From contig QKWP01000237.1 of the NCBI GenBank assembly GCA_003550325.1, forward strand, positions 89,033 through 153,032: a stretch of DNA of 64,000 nt, given 5' to 3'. Shown piece by piece: positions 59,053 to 64,000 of this stretch. A program made the position numbers and the translations under genes. Position 1 is the first letter of the stretch; every line of letters starts with the position of its first letter. This DNA is from Gigaspora rosea. Taxonomy: Eukaryota > Glomeromycota > Glomeromycetes > Diversisporales > Gigasporaceae. The notes beneath the pieces were generated by a model. That model was given only the letters and a program-made list of their open reading frames with translations. It ran no database searches and was not told the origin of the DNA.

Positions 59053-59273
59053 TAGGGTTCCTCAAATTCAAATTAAATCAAATATTGGATCAATTTGAAT
59101 TTGATCAAATCAAATTGACCCTAATTTGAATTTGAATTTTAATAGTAATTTTTAAATCAAATCAAATTTGACCATTTGAATTTGATCAAATCAAATATAG
59201 TCAAATTTGAATTTGAATTTGATCAAATATTTGATTCAAATATTTGAAGATCAAATCAAATTGTGGAACTCTA
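59053..59273. repeat. hAT-type MITE built of CAAAT/ATTTG repeats, copy 2 (221 bp)
   Basis: A perfect 8-bp target duplication TTAGCTGC lies at 59045-59052 and 59274-59281. Ends are TAGGGTTCCTCA and, in reverse complement, TAGAGTTCCACA. The interior is nearly identical in its right half to 45008-45293 (GATCAAATATTTGATTCAAA). Confidence 0.9.
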
Positions 59274-59519
59274 TTAGCTGCACAACGCATAATATGGTGC
59301 AGGACCAGCACGATCAGCCATGTAGTGACAATTAGATTCAGAGATGCACTGTTATTTAACTGAACAAAATAAACTTTAGAATACTAAAACATAGCTCTCT
59401 TTTACTACAAAAATTTTATTAAGTAAATATACCGATTTATTATTTTTACAAATATTACAATAGTGCTATTATGTTTTAAAAGAAAAAGATATTTGATATT
59501 TAATATCTTTGTTACTCAT

Positions 59520-59643
59520 ATTAGTGGGCTGATCCTTGACAATAATAACGAAAATACATAACTGATACTGGTTAGCCGCTTAAGCAACTGATCAGTATTA
59601 GTCATGTATTTCCATTATTACTGTCAAGGATCAATCCACTAAT
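59520..59643. repeat. 124-bp palindrome with ~55-bp arms
   Basis: ATTAGTGGGCTGATCCTTGA at the left is mirrored by TCAAGGATCAATCCACTAAT at the right, with GTATTTTCGTTATTATTGTC-type pairing between. The short loop lies near GCCGCTTAAGC. No coding content. Confidence 0.75.
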
Positions 59644-59734
59644 GCCCAATGATCTGAGACATTATTATTATAAATTTTGTTGATATCTAAGTTTGTTAAG
59701 ATTGAATTAGTTTTGAGAATAAATTAGTTTGCTT

Positions 59735-59875
59735 TTTGTTAAATAATTACAATTGTAGATGTTACAGAACTTACTTGCTACTCCGGTGTAAAGTTAAGTT
59801 AGTTCGTATTCAAATTATTGTGATTATTATCGTGAGTTACTGTAAAACTTCTGTTATAGAACTTACTCTTTTAAT
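59735..59875 (-). repeat. Single ~110-bp satellite unit in reverse orientation
   Basis: In reverse complement it shows AAGTTCTATAACAGAAGTTTTACAGTAACTC, ATAATTTGAATACGAACTAA and AAGTTCTGTAACATC phrases of the 8.6-14.2 kb satellite. It is the only reverse-oriented unit noticed. Confidence 0.6.
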
Positions 59876-59959
59876 GACTCTCTATTAGTAGGGTTGTTAA
59901 TAGAGTGGAGTAGAGTGATTTAGTTTAAAATTAAATAGAAAAAATCTTACTCCAACCCA

Positions 59960-60130
59960 ACTTGGGTTATACCTCAAATTAATACTCTGGGTTATATACC
60001 AGGTTATACTCCAGGTTATACTCCAGGTTATACTCCAGGTTATACTTTGGGTTATACTCCTGGTTATACTCCAGGTTATACTCCAGGATACTCCAAAATT
60101 ATAATCCAGGTTATACTCTGAATTATTCTA
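59960..60130. repeat. 13-bp minisatellite (GGTTATACTCCA)
   Basis: About ten copies of GGTTATACTCCA and close variants occur, edged by variants with TTTGGG or AATTATA. Confidence 0.8.
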
Positions 60131-60951
60131 TATGGAGCAAATCTGATTTGCTCTATGTAGAGCAGACCAGCATAGCGGGCTTTCATTGTGATTGGATATT
60201 TCACAAAAATAGTTTGGCAACCATGGATACGAATTGGCAAAACTCGAAACCAAAAAAAAAATTGAAGTTAAATTATATAGTTTGGTTGTGACAGAGTTAA
60301 AGCGAATAGTAGCACTATAACTGTATAACGATTATTTAAGCATCAAATTAGATGTGATTTTCTAGTGATTGAAATAAGTATAATAGTGTGATTAATTTTA
60401 GCATTCATAAATATGAATACCACTAGGGAAAAATATAACTTCAGCTTTCAAGTTTATTATAGATTATTTATTGAATTCAGCTCTTTAAAAATCTGATAGT
60501 AATATATATAATATATATTACTAATCAGATTTTATAAACTAAATCTGAAGTCTCATTATCACTTAGATACAAGTGATAGTACATCTTAGATCTAAAGTTA
60601 TCTAAAGGAATAATAAAAATATTTCGTTAGAAATTAAAGAGTTATGCCTTATGTCATATAGAAGGTTTTATCAAAAGTTATGCTAGCTGATATTACTTAT
60701 AGTTTTGGATCTATTGTGTTCGGTGTGTCAACTGACTAAGATCTTTTGGTGGTAATAAATGAATGTGAGCTTGCAGTAAAAGGTTGCTTATTGAATTTAC
60801 TCTTGCACCAAACTGCAATTTGAATTAACTAAGCAGTATATAATTTCTAATCTACAAAGATAACTTAATGCATAGAGTGTTAATAATAAAAGTCTTAAAA
60901 GCAAATCGAATAGTTAATAATTGCAATTATCTTGGGTTTGTATTAGTTCGC
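60131..60951. other. Intergenic DNA, no gene recognised
   Basis: Some stretches (60600-60850) look slightly less AT-rich, but no frame or splice pattern supports a gene. A short TATATATAATATATATTA tract lies near 60500. Confidence 0.4.
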
Positions 60952-61230
60952 CAACAATCACTTCACTGACATAACATTTCACTAACAAATACTCACTGAC
61001 AAGTTCATTTATAGACAGTTTGTTTCACCAAAGTTCATTTCACTGACAAATTTTGTTTCAAAAAGCACACTAACTTTAGCCCTAATTCTACCTAATTCTA
61101 CTCTGACTCTAAGAAAATGACCAGAATTATTTTGTCAGTGAAATGAACTTCAGTGAAATAAACTGTTGGTAAAATGAACTTGTCTGTGAATAATTGTCAG
61201 TGAAATGTTATGTAGGTAAAGTGATTGTTG
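60952..61230. repeat. 279-bp element with ~105-bp inverted arms of TTCACTGACA repeats
   Basis: CAACAATCACTTCACTGACA at the left is mirrored by GTTATGTAGGTAAAGTGATTGTTG at the right. Each arm repeats TTCA(C/T)TGACAA and AAGTTCATTT several times, so the arms are both internally repetitive and complementary. The loop (about 61060-61115) is C/T-rich (CCTAATTCTACCTAATTCTA). Confidence 0.75.
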
Positions 61231-61455
61231 ATTAATTGATTGCCATCCAATTATCTTACTAGCATATCCCGATTCTTTGTAAACTAGCAAATTATAAAAA
61301 ATAAATTTAAACAATAAATTAAAAAAATAGAAATAACTAAAAAATTTTTAATTAAAAAAATATATATATACAGTATTAAAAAATAAATAAATAAATAAAT
61401 AAAAGTCAAAAAAAGAAATTTATTAATTTACACGTAGTGTTTATATACGTGTATA

Positions 61456-61706
61456 CAGTAAAGTACATTGGACATTTTGTGGACATCTTGGACATTTTTT
61501 CAAATTAAAATTACTTAAAATTTTATTAAGATTATCTATTTTAATTTTTTTAAAAATGAATCCAGCACCTAAAAAATATATAATTATATATTTATTAAAT
61601 TAATTCATTAATTATTTAAGCCTTGGACATAGGCTTGGAAAGTTTTGGACAATTTTGGACGTTGGACAAAAAAACATAGTGTTGGACATGTCCAATGACA
61701 ATACTG
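61456..61706. repeat. 251-bp hAT-type MITE (CAGTA...TTGGACA)
   Basis: A perfect 8-bp target duplication CGTGTATA lies at 61448-61455 and 61707-61714. Ends are CAGTAAAGTACATTGGACAT and, in reverse complement, CAGTATTGTCATTGGACATG. Internal TTGGACA motifs are clustered near both ends. Confidence 0.85.
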
Positions 61707-62019
61707 CGTGTATACATGTGTATAATTTATTGATTTAAAAATTATATAATGTATCAATCAAAACATTATTTACAAATAAAAAATTAAACCCTTGAGTATG
61801 GTTAGGGTAAGAGTAGATTTGGGATTATTGTGAGGATTATTTATACCAAAATTTCTCAAGGAATTTTTTTTATTAGAAGATAAAAGGTTTATAATCAAAA
61901 TTTTAAGATATCAGTTTCATTTTACATTATCTGTGTACAAATAGCAATTCTCATAAAAAAATATTTAAAAAAAAAATTCTAATTTATATTGAGTTATAGT
62001 AAAAAGCAAAAATAGAACT

Positions 62020-62640
62020 TATTATTGTAGTAACCAGAGTTTGGGTTGCATTGAATTAATGTGATTTAATTTTGTTTCAGTGTTTTGGATGAAACTAACT
62101 CTCAGATCCAAAATGTTTGCACCAAGAAATTTTAGTTTTACTTTATAAAGTTTGAAACACTCCAAACTACTTCGCCAATTTGATCTGCAAATATGAGTTT
62201 CATCCCAAACACTAATATTTCTAAAGTTGTTAATATGCATTATAGTATATAGTTAAAGTTGAATTAATTTGTAACGAAATAAGAGAAGTGTTAGCTTTGA
62301 GAAAGTTTCTCTTTAACCAAAATTGTTGTAGTAAATTACTTATTAAACTTACCTTTTATTTGTAGAATATTTGTTATCTGTATTGTTAGTTGTGGTTGTG
62401 ACTTTTAACTCGCACTTTGAATTCTGTTTAGTATACCCTGTTAAAGAAAGAAATCATATTAATCACCTTTTATAAAAATCATAAATCGATTAAACCTTAA
62501 TTACCTGATTTATCGATCAATTAATCTATTCCATTGTCCATTGTTAGATTAATCGCCTGCATCATCTAATTTCGCTCTTGTTCACATGACAATCTTTAAT
62601 AATATTAATGATTGCATTAGAGCCTTTTAACTATTGCGAC
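62020..62640 (-). pseudogene. Possible eroded multi-exon gene, family unknown
   Basis: A small exon at about 62438-62349 sits between a good acceptor (TTTCTTTCTTTAACAG) and a good donor (AG|GTAAGT) and reads YTKQNSKCELKVTTTTNNTD, then NKYSTNKR. Upstream (62640-62500) another acceptor/donor-bounded segment reads in part KLDDAGD*SNNGQWNRLIDR with stops. Downstream, 62240-62022 is open (ISVWDETHICRSNWRSSLEC...LWLLQ). The splice signals make a decayed gene plausible, but I cannot name it and the frames do not join cleanly. Confidence 0.3.
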
Positions 62641-64000
62641 TAGAATAAAGAATTATATAAGGCCATGCAAAGTTGATTTTTTCGTTTTGCATTACCTGCT
62701 ATCCCATTTTTCAATTTTTCAATTTTTATTTTTTTTTTTTAGATTCTAATTGTGCCAATTGTTTGATTTTTGATATCTATTTTTTCTGCTATTTTCATCC
62801 AATATCATACTATGAAGACCTTAATTTCTCGTAATTGTCCAATAGGGCTGCAGAAAAACTATGACTGCTGGCCCAATTTTTTGATTCCTTGTTGTGATAA
62901 ATGAAAAGCTATCCTTGTATAACTTTAAATATGAACATTATTCTATTTGTAGTAAATTACAAAAAAATCTACCGTCTGTCCCGAATTTTGAAATCTATAT
63001 AATACAAAATGAAAAATAAACTTTGCACAACCTAAGTAGAGTGAGTTTGAACTACCAACAAAAAACTATATACAAGAAATTCCAAAATACTTATTCTCAT
63101 TTGATCATACTATAAAAGAACCTTGAGGTCCATATTTCAATCTAGTTTAAAAGATACAAAGTGCACATATGTTGATTTTTTAAATCAAAATTCAAAGTGT
63201 ACGTAACTAACAAAAGTTGATTTTTTTTCTAAAAAAAATATATATATATATACAACTGATTATTAATTCATCCAATTACGAATTATAATGAATATATTAC
63301 ACATTTAACAAGCAAATGATCATATGTTTCAATGATTAAAGATTTAAATAAATCATTATAAGTTAAAATTTTCTCACAGACTGATACAGTATTTGGACAT
63401 AGCAAATCAAAAACGGCAAAGTGCCAAAAACATTTTATCAGTATCGATAAATAATAGCAATCAAAAACTATCAAACATTGATTATATCACTCCCTTATTA
63501 GGAATAAAAGGACTTAATGTAATATAATAAAAGTAAATATGTTATTATTACTTGATATTATCATGTATTGATCAATTTAATAAGATTTTATTCAAAATCA
63601 AATCATGCATGCATTAATTAACAATACTAAACAGGCATAATTTCAAAAAAAGAATCCTATACTATAAGTTAATTACAATATAAAATGGCATTTTTGATAC
63701 TATATTTCCTATACCATTGTTTAATATACATTAAACATGCTTGTGTTGTGATCCCGTGCAGTCAGAATCGCCATAACCCGTGCCTGAATTGAAAAAATGA
63801 AAATCATTACTCCTACTAAAAAAGGTTTTTTTCAAAAAATAGGATAAGCGATATCAAAAAAGTTGAAGGAAACTATCCCTATACACATTTCATATTACAC
63901 AAAAAACATGATGCACTGGTATATCCAGTATTGCTATCAAAATTCACCCACGTGATCAGTACCAAAATTCTTTCAAGTTTGTTTATATTAGATTAGGTTA
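62641..64000. other. AT-rich DNA to the window edge, no gene recognised
   Basis: No supportable gene, RNA or repeat. Base composition near 63750-63790 is slightly less AT-rich, which could mark the start of something beyond the edge. Confidence 0.4.

Noticed and set aside
59896-60175. hAT-type MITE starting TAGGGTTGTTAATAGAG around the 13-bp minisatellite
   Set aside because: The left end resembles other hAT ends, but no matching right end or 8-bp duplication was found.

Overview
The window looks like nuclear DNA of an arbuscular mycorrhizal fungus close to Rhizophagus (Glomeromycotina). It is very AT-rich, has short 60-70 nt spliceosomal introns, and carries the gene families that are expanded in these fungi: a TKL-type kinase, Sel1 repeats, BTB-BACK-TLDc, an S1 peptidase and RNI-type LRRs. 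Mobile DNA fills most of the rest. The assignment rests on family content and composition, not on a database search.

Layout. 0-7.4 kb: a broken secreted S1-peptidase gene, then on the minus strand a broken kinase, a broken Sel1 array and a spliced, decayed fragment that resembles the N terminus of the proteasome adaptor Ecm29. 8.6-14.2 kb: a degenerate satellite of about 110 bp in a single orientation. 14.2-17 kb: a kinase relic and a BTB-BACK-TLDc pseudogene. 17.5-22.8 kb: minisatellites and a striking cluster of cruciform-forming palindromes. 23.8-29.5 kb: a DIRS-like retroelement (SAP/CCHC gag, RT-RNase H) joined to a compact cassette of five tandem minus-strand ORFs that abut or overlap, including a Nudix-like protein and a 56-residue membrane protein. 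30.3-35.3 kb: an hAT DNA transposon with a perfect 8-bp target duplication and a transposase broken only by nonsense codons. 40.5-41.8 kb: an eight-exon short-chain dehydrogenase gene with lesions. 42.6-49.8 kb: nested and solo non-autonomous elements in minisatellite DNA. 50.3-57.2 kb: a four-level nest of hAT-type elements. 57.2-58.3 kb: a broken LRR gene. 58.3-64 kb: more MITEs, foldback elements and possible gene debris.

Functionally this is a gene graveyard and transposon sink. Almost every cellular gene carries nonsense codons or frameshifts. Most of the stops are of the kind C-to-T transitions would give, although no intact copies are here for comparison. The clear exception is the 23.8-26.6 kb cassette: its ORFs are nearly intact and arranged end to end in the manner of a viral or prokaryotic operon. 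It is the best candidate here for an undescribed system. Its origin (integrated virus or plasmid, endobacterial transfer, or retroelement cargo) cannot be settled from sequence alone.
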